Origin: Sinohyriopsis cumingii
Lineage: Eukaryota; Mollusca; Bivalvia; Unionida; Unionidae
Direction: 5' to 3'
NCBI GenBank assembly: GCA_028554795.2
Contig: CM068842.1
Location: 50,179,574-50,243,573, forward strand
Length of the DNA: 64,000 nt
How positions within the stretch are numbered: position 1 is the stretch's first letter; each line of letters starts with the position of its first letter. Position numbers and translations under genes: made by a program. This document shows positions 49,205-61,468 of this stretch, in pieces. The notes under the pieces were generated by a model. The model had not been told where the DNA came from. It did no database searches and worked only from the letters and a program-made list of their open reading frames with translations.

Positions 49205-49207
<3 letters not shown>

Positions 49208-49400
49208 CCCCGGGAGGCCTTCGAGTCTAGAACGCTTGCCTTTACGGATCTCTGACATATCATCACCTCAGTCCGCGTGGTTCGAGTTCGGCTTGTGAGA
49301 AAGCTTGCCAGTAGTTTCCAGTGGATCGATGGTTCTTCCCAGAGTTTTCCCGCGTTATTCCTCCACAAAATATACCGGCCGCCGTTTATAGTTTATCATA
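49205..49400 (+). mobile_element. SINE family B, diverged copy with head
   Basis: Plus-strand copy with a tRNA-like head (B-box-like 'ggttcgagttc') followed by 'gtgagaaagcttgccagtag', 'ggttcttccca' and 'ttcctcc', ending in a diverged 3' domain ('ccggccgccgtttatag'). This is the most complete family B copy here and shows that the family is tRNA-headed. Confidence 0.7.
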
Positions 49401-49689
49401 TATTACAAAATGGAGATAAACCCATGACAACAACATGTCTTGCTCTCTCCCATTCGTCTTTCATGCTCATTATGCAATTTTTGGGTGCAGCAAAGATTAG
49501 ACTTAAAATATTTAAATATAACTTTTTTTAAAACTAAATTAGTAAATATTATTTTTTTGTTTTAATGGATATGTTTACGTATTGTATTCGCTATTGACTG
49601 AAAACACATATTTCCATATGGAATATACAGATATCGGTTTTGTGGTAATTAGCGAATGTGTTAAGTGCACTGTAGCAAAGATCTGGTAG
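49401..49689. other. unassigned sequence
   Basis: Nothing recognised. Confidence 0.4.
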
Positions 49690-51475
49690 TTACAGAGCAT
49701 GGAAAGCGTAACTTGTTTTAGTCCCTATTTGTTGCCCGCTATACATGTTGGTATAAGAAGTGTGGCTGTCCAGAGTGTTTTAGGAGAGAACTCGACAAAC
49801 CAGTACATGTATCCTCAACAATGACTTATATTAGCGTGTTTACATGTACGTAGTCTAATATGAAAAAGTTTATATTATCTGGACAAGGTAATATTGATAA
49901 ATTATATAAACCAGGTGTCTACAAAATGTAATCACCCTGTGCATTCCCCACCTGACAGTGAAGATAACATACAGATCATGAGTTCTGTTTCAGATAAATA
50001 ATAAATTATGTTGTTTCCAATGCTGCGCATGATGCACATTGATTATGTTAATGTGTTTCTGAGACACCACGACTACCACCTCCGAAAACACGCATACTAT
50101 CACGTTTATATTCGATATCAGTGGTAACAAATGTAGGTAACAGTTTTCGTTCCTACCCCCCCCCCCCGCCCTTCCAGTATATTGCTTTACCTTCTCAACG
50201 ACAAAGGTGCAATTACTAAAAAGTTAGTTACTGTACGAGACCTATCTAGAGCTACTGTGACCTGTTTTCCATCGAAGTTTCTACGTCAAAAGTTGTATTC
50301 AACACGTAAACAATCCTTTAAAGAACTCAGATTATAGTCACAGAATGTTCCCTAAAGTTCTGGAGGTTACAAGATATGGAAAATGTAACCTGTTTTAGTC
50401 ACAACTTGTGCCGCATGTATATGTTGGCATATGTATGGTTGATTCAAGTGCTTTAGGAGAACCGTCATAGAAAATAAACGATATTAGCGTTTTCCATGTA
50501 CTTAGAAGCTTTTGAACAGATTGTATTTCCCATGAAAAGGTAATATCGATAAATATTAAACCCCAGGTGTACAAAGTATAATCACGGTTGGCATTGGCCT
50601 TCTGACAGGGAAGATAACGCGGTCTCTGCAGATAAATAATAAATTCAGTTGTTTTCAAGAATGCATGTGCTGCATTCATATTGATTCTGTTATTTTGCCT
50701 CAGTCCTCCCAGAGAGTACACATACAGTCACGTTTACAATCGATGTCAGTTGTAAAAGACTTAGGTAACATTTGTAGACTTGTTCACCTTCTCAGCGACA
50801 ACTCTTTGTCTTAGTGAACTTTAAAATTCAACACCGACTATTTCAGTACTGGGTGTCATTTTTTAGAATTTTATTCTACATACTTTTAACTTCATTTGGA
50901 GTCGTAAACATCGATATTCCTTTGGAAGGTTATTATTTAGACGTACCGAGAAGTGCATACGGCAGAATCAATATTAAAGTGCGTATACATTTTTTGACGA
51001 AATGAACTTAAAGGTGTGATCCAGTACAATCCGGATTGAATGTCGCGCGCTGTGATGTCACAATAAAAGTTACGCATATTGATAAACAAATTCGTACTAC
51101 CTTCGATTGTGACTATTCCACTCGACGCGCTCTTATTTTGACCCAAGTTTAATACTCGGCCACCATTGTAAAAGTCCATAGCGATAGATAATTTTGGTCT
51201 GAAGTTTCTTGGTGACAGTGAAGGTGCAGAAGATTCAATACTGAATAGACTCTGGTTAAAGAAAATTGGTTTTAAATTTTAAAAGAACAATTTATATTTA
51301 ATTTAAAATGAGTAAATGCTCATACATGACCCATGTAACTTGTACTTTAGGCAGTCCTTAGATGTATCAAACCTCTTACGAGCTCCTGTGACCTGTTTTC
51401 CATCGAACTTTCTATGTCAACAGTTTTATTCAATACGTAAACAAACCTTTAACGAGTTCGTTATGATATCGGCTA
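49690..51475. repeat. old segmental tandem duplication
   Basis: 49690-50330 is repeated by 50360-50830 plus 51340-51475. Shared blocks include 'aggtaatat.gataaat', 'cagataaataataaatt', 'ttctcaacgacaa' (second copy 'ttctcagcgacaa') and 'cctgttttccatcgaa'. The second copy is split by about 510 bp (50831-51340) that contains 'gtgtgatccagtacaatccg'. A C-rich run lies at about 50155-50170. Confidence 0.75.
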
Positions 51476-51664
51476 ATGTTGACAGGCCGTTCCGTAAAAC
51501 GATAAGACAGACGTTGTGTAATTTGAGTATTAATTGCATGCGTGCCAAATTTGTAGTGGTGCCTATTTTACAAAGCAGATACCGATTTTAAGACATTTAG
51601 GTTGGTCTTATGATCTGCAGTTGCCTTATTTGAAGATAGCCCAGGTGCACATAAAACAATTGTA

Positions 51665-51699
<35 letters not shown>

Positions 51700-52858
51700 G
51701 CTACGATGTCGTAGCCTCAACTTGATTTGTTGTGGTTGAGGCTACGAACTGATCTTATAGCATGTAATGGAGCAAAAAACAATCATCACTAAAGGGAACA
51801 AAAAAAAATAGTGTAGAAATCTACTACATAAGTATAATTATGTTGTGAAAGAAGTTTGGCTTATGTTGAATTTATTAAGCCCTTGCATGATAATTAAAGT
51901 GGCATGGTTGCACTAACCTCACCGTGTCCGCCACGACAGAAAACGCGAGACTCTCGCCGTGGCCCATTTTCTTCGTAAGTCTTGCCAGACCATATTTGGA
52001 TATTCTACGCTATGTTATTATCAATGAAGTGGCGAATAATGGCTTCTTGGTGGAATTTCAAAGTTGCATATATGCCGTATTTACTTTTAATGCGCAGCAT
52101 TTTTTACTTGAACCGCGCCATATTTTTATTACGATTTGTTTACGTTTCCAAATAAGGCCTCAATGTCCTTATATAGCACGCAAACAAATGAGGCTGAGAA
52201 CGGAAGTAATCATTATTTGAACTAATATGGCGGCCGATCGAAACGAAAGTATCTGATAAAAAAGGTCAACGAGATTTTACAACTATTTCTACACTGATTT
52301 GCGATACTTCCGGTATTAAATAAGATGACTACTCAATTTATTGCATTATATGCGAGGAATATGTTCAAATTGTTGATATTATGCTAAAAGAGCGCCGGGT
52401 GTGAATCACACCCTGCTTGCTCTATTGACACATATATGCTCATGTTAGTACCCCGTCCACGAGGTAGGAGATGGGGTACTAATATTAGTACTATCTCTCT
52501 CGGGGACGGGGATCAAGTGTACATAATATATGGATCATTGTTTTTTTTAATATTATTTTTATTAAACATGTTTCATTTCACAAAGAATGAATACCCTCAA
52601 CACACACGATTTACCAACGTCACTCCTATCCACCTCACTTTTTAAGTCCGCTTATTTGTTAGTCAATACTTGTCGATATAAAAAGTGAGGTGTACATATT
52701 TGGTGCCTAAATTTTCAAGGACTATGCATGATATTTAAGCTGCTTACCATTAATGGGTTACTACGTGTATGTTTTTACAAATGTTTTTGGATTTTGCTTT
52801 TGTGTCAGTCATTAGCTGCAAAATACGCGACGAATCATTCTTTAATCTGTGGTTTAGG
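51476..52858. other. unassigned sequence with short hairpins
   Basis: (TC)n at 51670-51696. A hairpin with 12-bp arms 'cgtagcctcaac' sits at 51710-51746. Arms 'cacctcacttttt' pair between 52631-52643 and 52680-52692. A CpG-richer part at 51900-52300 has ETS-like 'cggaagt' and YY1-like 'atatggcggcc' motifs, but the 98-codon frame at 51924-52220 has no recognisable domain. Confidence 0.4.
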
Positions 52859-53151
52859 CAGGGACGCCGGGGTGGTGGCCATGGGGCATGCCCCCCACCG
52901 AATTTGTATGTGCTATAAAATTGCTGTAGCCTATATACGAAAATTAACAAGCCCGTCAAGTTTTGCACCCCCCCCCAAAAAAAAACAAAAAAACTTTAAA
53001 TGACTTCCCTGCTATTACTATCTCTCTAATCTGTGATTCAGCCTGAGCCAGCGCGTTGTTATTTGCATGAATCAAGTTTTGCCCCTCCCAACCCCCAATG
53101 AAGTTTTGCCCCCACCCTGAAAAAAATTTAAATGACGTCCCTGGGTATAGG
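52851..53151. mobile_element. hAT-like MITE, copy 1
   Basis: 52859-53143 starts 'cagggacgcc' and ends 'gacgtccctg', a short terminal inverted repeat. It is flanked by 'ggtttagg' (52851-52858) and 'ggtatagg' (53144-53151), an 8-bp duplication with one mismatch. Internally the block 'agttttgc.cc' to 'aatgac.tccctg' occurs twice, so an inner copy of the right end lies at 53011. Non-coding. Confidence 0.65.
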
Positions 53152-53250
53152 GCTTAACACGCAGTTCAATCGACGCTATTTCTCATGCACATTGCAACTC
53201 ATTTGCAATTAAAATTATACCCACCCCACCCCGTAGTCCGAGCCAGTACA

Positions 53251-53293
<43 letters not shown>

Positions 53294-53811
53294 CAGCCAG
53301 ATTCAGAATGTAAAGACAAAAAAATGGCTCAAAAATTTGTATGGCTTTGAAAATTGCTTTATGATGATGAGTGTTGAAGCATGTTGACATATAAATCATA
53401 AGTGACAATTGCTTTTTACAGTGTACATGATAATATCACGAGTTTTATCTCGTTTTGTCAAGTTTTCAATATAAATATATTTAAGACACTAATAAATATC
53501 CTCTCACAGGTTTCCTGAAGTAGACTTAAAAGTAACTAATGAAAGTTTTCTTAATATACAAAGGTCTTGCAGGTACACGCTTTTTAATTTTATTGTACCG
53601 CAATAATAGTTGAGTGTAATAGTTGATCTGCAGTATGATTCACCTGACTACAGATGAAACTCGACGAAGCGGCTGTAACACACTGTATTGGTTTTTATGT
53701 AGCTCCCCGGAACGGCAGTAATGTATCGTAATAGTTAAAACTCTGAGAAGGTCGCACGGTTGGATCATCTTTGTGGAATCAACACCGTAACTCACTGCAG
53801 CGAAAGCTCAA
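53152..53811. other. unassigned sequence with (TG)n
   Basis: (TG)n at 53253-53292; otherwise nothing recognised. Confidence 0.5.
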
Positions 53812-53935
53812 ATGCAACGCAACGGTCACGTAGCACAACGGTAACGCAACACGACCGCAACGCAACACAGTGCTAGTGCAACACAACGGTAACGCGACAC
53901 AACGGTATTGCAACGTAACCGTAAAGCAACCTTTA
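53812..53935. repeat. short degenerate tandem repeat
   Basis: Repeats of an 'aacggtaacgcaacac'-like unit of about 11-16 bp. Confidence 0.7.
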
Positions 53936-54356
53936 TTGTCTTACATCTAATTGACCAGGCGCTGTTTATAAAGGTTTGTTTGAAACAAATAATATACGTG
54001 TGTGTGTGTGCGTGTGTGTGTTTTAGTATCATTCTTGACTTTTGCATTGAACATCACTTTTACAGAAATATTATAATCACTTATATCTTTTTATATCTAA
54101 GCTAAATTTATACTCAGTTTATGATATATTTGGGCAAATGTTGCTGTTTTCTCAGTATAGTTTCGGCAGTTATTGTCATGGAAGCTCGGTTCATTTGCGT
54201 CACCTTATAAGACAGGATAATGTCTAGTTCCACTAATGATAACGATAATATGCCGGGAAGAGACACGTATGTCGGCTGTTGTGTTTAAATTCTAAAATGC
54301 TTCATGGTTCAAATGCATTAAATTAGCTCTCGTATACTGCGAGAACCAAAACTGTC
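53936..54356. other. unassigned sequence
   Basis: Short (TG)-rich run at about 53998-54021; nothing else seen. Confidence 0.4.
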
Positions 54357-54846
54357 ATTTAGTTCCTTTGCATGGAAAAGTAGGGGTTGTTTGTAGTGGA
54401 TGAGGCGTTTAGTTTCTTTGCATGGAAAGGTGGAGGTTAGTAGGGGATGAGGTATTTAGTTTCTTGCATGGAAAAGTAGAGGTTGTTTGAAGGGGATGAG
54501 GCGTTTAGTTCTTTTGCATGGAAAAGTGGAGGTTGTTAGTAGGGGATGAGGTATTTAGTTTCTTTGCATGGAAAAGTTGAGGTTGTTAGTAGGAGCAAAT
54601 ATTTAGTTCCTTTGCATGGAAAAGTGGAGGTTGTTAGTAGGGGATGAGGTATTTAGTTCCTTTGCATGGAAAAGTGGAGGTTGTTAGTAGGGGGAGGTAT
54701 TTAGTTCCTTTGTATGTAACAGTGGAGGTTGTTAGTAGGGGATGAGGTATTTAGTTCCTTTGCATGAAAAAGTAGAGGTTGTTAGTAGGGGGTGAGGTAT
54801 TTAGTAACTTTGCATAGACAAGTGGAGGTTGTTAGTAGGGGAAGAG
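54357..54846. repeat. 50-bp minisatellite
   Basis: About ten copies of 'gttcctttgcatggaaaagt' plus 'ggaggttgttagtaggggat' plus 'gaggtattta', with small deletions. Confidence 0.92.
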
Positions 54847-56885
54847 GCTGTATATATGTTCATTATTCTGTCTGATGCATTTTGCATGTATGCCATATCT
54901 GGAAAGAGCGATGATTGGCCGAATTTGTGACCATTAATTTCAGTGCAGACGTAGACTAAGTTACGTTTCATTCATCCATCGTCAGCTTGTTGTGCAACTC
55001 CAGACTGTAAGGATGCAATTTGTGGGGGTGTAGTGGTTGTTTAGGGGTGGGGTTCTTCTTATAGACTTTAACGAATTATGAGAAGTTCCCCTCGTCCTTA
55101 TTCAGAAGGTTAATTCTGGACACTATATTATTTATTGACTAAATATATTTATGGCTACGAGCCCCCAGTCAGCAATGCCGACAGTTAAATTAAAAGAAAT
55201 ACAAAGATGAAATTTAAACAATAACAATTTAATAAATGAAATTTAAAAGAATTTAAAGTAATCAATGTCTCTCTTTCACCCAATGATCCCTTTGATCATC
55301 ATTTGAGTTCACAGTGTGAGGAGATTTTTCCCTTCTTGAGTGCTACTCATCTAAATCTCTTTGTTCCCTTGTCTTTCTCTCCTTTCGTGATCTCCACTTC
55401 CGCTTCCTCTTCTATAATCCTTGTTCCTTGCCGTTATCTTGACTTCCGGTTCCTCTTCTAGTATCCGGAACCCTTGACGGTATCCCTTGAGGTCACCCGA
55501 AATTCACTCGGTATCTCTCACCGTCACCCGAAATTCTCTGAACTTCTCTCGTCCCCCGAAATTCTCTGAAATTCTTTCGTCCCCCGAAAGCTTCCTGTTG
55601 AAAGGTATAATGCATTAGCATAGGGTTATAAAAATCTTCCCTCACACTACGTCACTGAACTGAACCATCAGTTTAAGGCGGGACATTTGGGTCGCGCATG
55701 CGCACACATCGAAATTCCCATACACTTCCGCCGCTTACAAAAATGGCGCCATAACACAATCACACAAAGGATTCAAATATCTACATACTGAGCCCTATCA
55801 GTATATACATACAAAATATTTCAAATATGATTGTACTAAAATATTACTACGATTAGTAATATGACTATCTATATATTTATATATATTTCCTACACAAGCG
55901 TACCAAATCCACAATATTCACATTCAAATGGTGATAAACGGCAATCCGTTACTCAATGGCAAAATCTATCATTACGTAAACAAATTTCTTGTCTACCAAA
56001 ATATAACTACGCAAAGAATTACAATATTAATTCTTATAGCGGCTAGCGAGCAATACAATTCTTCACAAATACAAATCGTCCTTTCAAAAGGGCGTAAACG
56101 TAATAATCCACGAAATAATATGCACACATATTACTAGCGAAAGAAGAGAACATTTTCGCCTCACAAATAAGGTGTACATAGTAACATTATGAATAATGAT
56201 GCAACGAATCAACATCGTAATCAATCGTAAACAAAAGTACTAGCTAAAGTCATGAAAAAAAATGCAAAATATTAAGGTCATAATTAACTATTCATACTTC
56301 AATACAAGTAAAATGTATACATACGACAAATTCTCTTCAATTAACAGCAGTCGTATCAAGCAGAATCAACGTAACATCAAACTTACCTGATCGAAGCTAT
56401 TTCATGAATTTCCTAAATTCCGCCAATTTTTACGAATGGCTAACGGAGTGTGTGTCACTGCGACTCTTAAACACCAACTGACGAATTTCAGGCTTGTACA
56501 AGTCTTATGCCAGTTTCTCGAATCAAGTCCCACCTACAACGCATCCCGATTGGATGGCGACGGACTCTGGTCATTTGATCGAACTGTCAATCATAAAAAT
56601 GTCAGTCTGTGTGTCCCCATGTACTGTCCAGCCTACCATTGTCGGCTTCCGGCTCTTTGAAGTTGTCTACGTCACGTGTTCCCATGTACAAAGATTCCCG
56701 CCAGATTTCCACTCAAGAGCTCAAACAAAGACTGGGTTACGTAAGAGGATTAGCCAACTTAGGTACTTGGAAAAACAAAGCTTACCTGGCTCCACTTACA
56801 GACTTATAAATACATGTATAATACAAGGGGTTGGGGTAAAACATCACACAATTTGTCCCATCTAGTTGGCAGCTGAGCTTCCACC
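54847..56885. repeat. C/T-rich module, possible copy 3, and flanks
   Basis: From about 55080 the layout resembles 1240-2600 and 10280-11900: an A+T-rich 'aacaatttaataaat' part, a pyrimidine-rich part, then A+T-rich sequence. A short tandem repeat of 'cccgaaattctctgaa' lies at 55495-55590. Similarity is by layout and short blocks only. No gene is supported; open frames at 56436-56865 overlap one another without motifs. Confidence 0.25.
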
Positions 56886-57225
56886 GTTATAATAATAGTG
56901 GGTCATAACGTCCTAATAATGGATCATAACATGATAATAGTGGGTCATGACATCATACTAGTGGGTGATAACATCGTAATAGTGGGTCATAACATGATAA
57001 TAGTGGGTCATAACGTCCTAATAATGGGTGATAACATCGTAATAGTGGGTCATAACATGACAATAGTGGGTGATAACATCATAATAGTGGGTGATAACAT
57101 CGTAATAGTGGGTCATAACATGACAATAGTGGGTCATATCATCATACTAGGGGTTCATGCCATCATAACATTGTGTCATCACATCGTTATAGTGAGTCAT
57201 AAAACCACAATAGTGGGTTCATTTA
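56886..57225 (+). repeat. 21-bp minisatellite, heptapeptide-coding in one frame
   Basis: About 16 copies of 'ataatagtgggtcataacat' plus 'g'. The plus strand is open for 110 codons (56898-57230) reading a V-G-H-N-x-I-I type heptad. No support for a gene beyond the repeat itself. Confidence 0.9.
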
Positions 57226-58935
57226 CCTGAAATGGTATTTAACGTTAATCATAGAATGGATGATAGAGAAAAATTTCACGCGACAATAATGCCATCAAGT
57301 TGGATGAACAAACGAGTTTCCTCTCTGAATACTTTTTTGCTCGTGGCTTTTATGAATTCATGTAGCTGTGAAATAGTTTCAAAAATATTTTTAGATTAAT
57401 TTTTTTATATATTTCCGTACATACAAATTTCGTGTTTTGCACATGATATTGACAGATGCGAAGATAAAGGTGACTTTTTTTTAGCATTTTAGGCTTTCGA
57501 TAATTTTATATTAAATCTGACGTTTCATATAAAATTAGATGACTGAGTTTGATTTTTATTATTTTGAGCGGAAAAACTGGTGAGCAAAGTAAGATTAGGC
57601 AATGCCACGTGTGCAATAAATTGCTTCCGCTGTCTGCAACAAGGAATTAATGACATTTCACCTTCATTCATTCGCACTTATTTTCCTGAAAAATGCGTTT
57701 ATATAAGACCTGTCACATTACATCGTTATGCCGAAGATAAATATAAATCATATTCCTTTAACAGTAGTAAATGGTGTGTTTTTTTAGTACTCCTGAAATG
57801 TGCTCTCTCGCACAGAAAAGATAAAGAATGAAACGTAAGCATCTTGTAAAGATTGCGGTACCGCATGCTGAATGATGCAATTAAATATTAGGAAGACGTT
57901 AATAGTTCAAGACAACATGGTTCCAAGAGTTATTTACTTATTTGGATAATGTTTTACACTTTAATTTAGACTCAGATTGGTGGTATGTTTCAAAAATAAT
58001 TTTCATTTTCTAGTTCTTATTCCGCATTTGTTTAGAAGCGTACGAATGAAAGTAAACTGCATGGTAAGCAAAGAGAACAAAGTATAACTAACCAACATCA
58101 TTGTTTCCACGTAATAAAGGATACATCAAATTTATTTTTATCTCACAAGTTGATTTAAATATGAAGTAAAACCATCCATATAATTGTTATCATGGAACGT
58201 TTACAAGCAAACATTTTGTCTGAATTTAATTCTGTTTTATCAGATTGTAACAATAAAATAACATTCTTACGTGTTATTTTGTAAGGACAAAATAACCTTC
58301 TTACGTGTTACTTTGTCTCAGTTTGAAGTTGCTCTATTTATTTGAAGTTATCATAGTTTATCAGTAATCAATGGGTTGAATAAGCCAAGACATTTTATGA
58401 GATAATCTGTTTCTTTAATCTACTATACAATGTTCCTGAAATACTACGAATTCATTATTATTCATACGGTACACGTTCTGGAGGATTTTCGTGGTGGCTA
58501 TAAACCAGGAACTTTAAAGGTCCGACTAACAACGACTCTTCTAGGGAACGACTGGACCCTATTCCCGAATCCCCGAAAGTGTTGCCCCAAGAAAAGTATC
58601 TTTAATTCAATACATAGTATTTGATGATTCAACATGGAAAGATGATAAAGAAATAGATGCTATCGCAAACGTTAACATCACAATATTGCACTGACATCAC
58701 AATGCCCATTGATCTTTCAAGGGAATTTATCATCCATAAGATATCGTAAAATTTAGAACTATGTTAATTACAGAAATGAATTAGCAAACACGGTTTAAAA
58801 CTGCCAACCAAAGTTCCTTTCTTCGATCTTCATTTCAAAATCTTAAAGGATATATTAGCGAGGGTTCAAAATACTGGTACACGTTATTCACATGATTTCA
58901 TCATTTCAATACTGCTAAATATAAGTATATTCCTC

Positions 58936-58977
<42 letters not shown>

Positions 58978-60714
58978 TACATATAAAAAAAATCAGTTTT
59001 TTTTTTAAATTTTAGTTTTACTGACGTAAGACACATTTGGACTTCTTGTTTTGAGTTGTTCTGTATTTATTTATTAATATAATGCCATCTTCGGAATGGT
59101 GGCTGTACATGAGGAAACATCACGAGAAGCTAGTTTAGATGTAGTTTGGTACTAACGGTGCGTGAACAACGCTGATTCCAGGAGACAATGAATATTGTCG
59201 TTCTATGACCGTGTTCACACCATTCATCCGTTGTTTTCACGTGATGTCATAAAAAGTGTGCACTTCCATATCTGCCATTTTGATTCCCTATCCGCGTCTA
59301 TTAACATTAGTCTTCCTAAACAAATTATGAAAGAATTCTTATTTTGTGCATAAGGATTTTGTCTTCAAGTAAAACATTGAAATTTCAACCATCTTTATTA
59401 TTCTTTCATAAACAATTAGATCCATCAATAAAAAGACACATACACAAATGGATACACAGGCACATAGAAACATGTAATGATTTTCAATTTTCATATGCTG
59501 AAATCATTTTGTTATCGTTCAAGTTAAAAAGCCAATTGTTAAGAACATTTCAAAAATACTCAGTTTTGACATTCGACACAAATTCATGTTCTTTTAGGCA
59601 CGTGATTGATTTTGATACACTGAAGATGAAACATCTTTGAACGGTTAGTAGAGTTCTATCTTTTTATTAAGAAAAGAAGCTATTATGTGGAAGAGAAACA
59701 ACATTGAATAGCATGTAATGTGTTTGCAACGTCTTGCTGATGCGAAAAAAAAAATACTAAAGAATTTAGAAACAGACTCTACGCCGGTGAATTTATTGAG
59801 AATTTATATTCTAGCGGCAAGTTGACACGTTGGGGAGAGACGATTATGTACGTGTAGGACAACTTCTTGCAAAAATAGAAACTTGGATTAAAATGCAGTA
59901 TTGTTTTAAGGTATACATTCCCGTCTTTTATATAATGTATTTATTTTTATGATTCTAAAAGATACATAGCAAATAAGATTTTCTAGGTTACAGGTTCAAG
60001 AAGATCATGGAGTGGGTCTTCATGTTGATATCAAATTTTCTTATGCATTTCGAGTCGAAATGCCGGATATTGTTGTTCATTTTATGAATATCACTTTTCT
60101 TAATTAAATTGCGATCGTTCTTTCTTGATACAAAATGGATTTTTGACCCAAAATAACACGTGAGCCGATGTTTACAGAAATGACGTATCGTTGCGCAGAA
60201 TTACCCGACGCGCAGAATTGGCCGACATGGTGGTATGTATCATTTCGATGCAGTAAATACACTTATCGACAATTAAATAAGATTTTTTAAAATCTTGAAT
60301 ATACGTGATAACTGATGTTGACAAATGTTTGTTATGGACTCAAAATGGTGGCGCAAGGTGTGCGCGCATTGCATTGTGGATATAAGCGTACACAATCGTG
60401 TGAAAACAACCCATACTGGGGATGCGATTGTCTGAACCATGCAACAGATGACCATATCTTTATGTGCTTATCTATTTCACAGGTTTCTCTTGTCTTACAG
60501 AACTGTACCTGTCTAAGTCAATGGATTACGGAATTCACGAGGTAAACACCCATAGACTTAGGTATACGTGTGGTTGTAAAATACAGGTAACTATATCAAA
60601 CTAAATCACCCTCCAGATTTGTAGCAGCAGAGAGGCAGGTCAGACAAACGTCATAGAGATAGAAACTACACGAATCATGCATAAGGGTTGCTTGTTAACT
60701 AGAAGGATCAAACC
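57226..60714. other. unassigned A+T-rich sequence
   Basis: No gene recognised. (ATT)n at 58938-58977. A short direct repeat 'cttacgtgtta.tttgt' occurs at about 58264-58310. Open frames (57580-57831, 59344-59640) are motif-free. Confidence 0.45.
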
Positions 60715-61103
60715 ATTTCGACCAGTGCCGGATTATAAATAGGCAGAGTAGGCACCTGCCTATGGGCCCCACGCATTTTAGGGGCACGCGACAACGGATC
60801 AATATAATATTGATTTGATCTTGAAAGAAAACTACAATCAAGCGTTTTTAAATTGTTTCCAAAAGATAGAAAAAATGAAATATTGTTTAATAATATTTAA
60901 TAATTTTTGCATAATAGCATAAAATGTTAATTTGTTTAATAACTTTAATAATTGTTAATATTTGTTTTGTGTAATAAAATTGGTTTATTGAAATTTTCGG
61001 TTGGTAAAATTAAAAACGTATTAGGATATAATTTGCCAGGGAGGCTTCAAGATTTCGACTGCCTAAGGACCTCCACAGGGTTTAATCTGACACTGATTTT
61101 GAC
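60715..61103. mobile_element. hAT-like MITE, copy 2
   Basis: 60723-61095 (373 bp) begins 'cagtgccggatta' and ends with the reverse complement of 'cagtgtcagatta'. Flanks are 'atttcgac' (60715-60722) and 'attttgac' (61096-61103), an 8-bp duplication with one mismatch. An 8-bp duplication and CAGTG ends fit the hAT superfamily. No coding capacity, so non-autonomous. Confidence 0.8.
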
Positions 61104-61373
61104 CTGTTTTCTGAATTCTATTAATCGTTGAGAGAATCATTGTGTAGCTCCGAGATGGGGACAACCCGGATTACTGTGCAATATTTGTATCACGCTCCAG
61201 TTAGATCTTCCGTTCAGCTTGAATTATGTTTGTGTGTATGTGCCTTTTTGGGCCTATATTGTCAACGCCTTGCATCCCTGAGAAACCGGGTCTGAATACG
61301 AAGACAGTCTTAAAGACGTGTATATTTTACAAGGCGCACTAAGGGTAAATGGCGCCATTGGCCAGGTGTGTAA
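61104..61373. other. unassigned sequence
   Basis: Nothing recognised. Confidence 0.4.
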
Positions 61374-61468
61374 TAGTCTCGTTCCCTGCTTAGTATGCTC
61401 CCTGCGTTGCACTCCGCTAGTATAGCGGAGTGCAACGCAGGGAGCATACTAAGCAGGGAACCAGACTA
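61374..61468. repeat. near-perfect 95-nt hairpin
   Basis: Arms of 45 nt (61374-61418 and 61424-61468) pair with a single mismatch around a 5-base 'agtat' loop. The arm contains 'ttccctgcttagtatgctcc' and 'ctgcgttgcactccgct'. It is far more G+C-rich than its surroundings. It could be a small RNA precursor, a tiny foldback transposon or a copying artefact. Confidence 0.9.

Noticed and set aside
51900-52300. Housekeeping promoter (ETS and YY1-like motifs)
   Set aside because: Short motifs only and no supported gene next to them.
52859-53011. A shorter 153-bp MITE ending at 53011
   Set aside because: Its flanks do not match, whereas the limits 52859-53143 give an 8-bp duplication.
56898-57230. 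110-codon open frame as a gene
   Set aside because: It is a translation of the 21-bp minisatellite.
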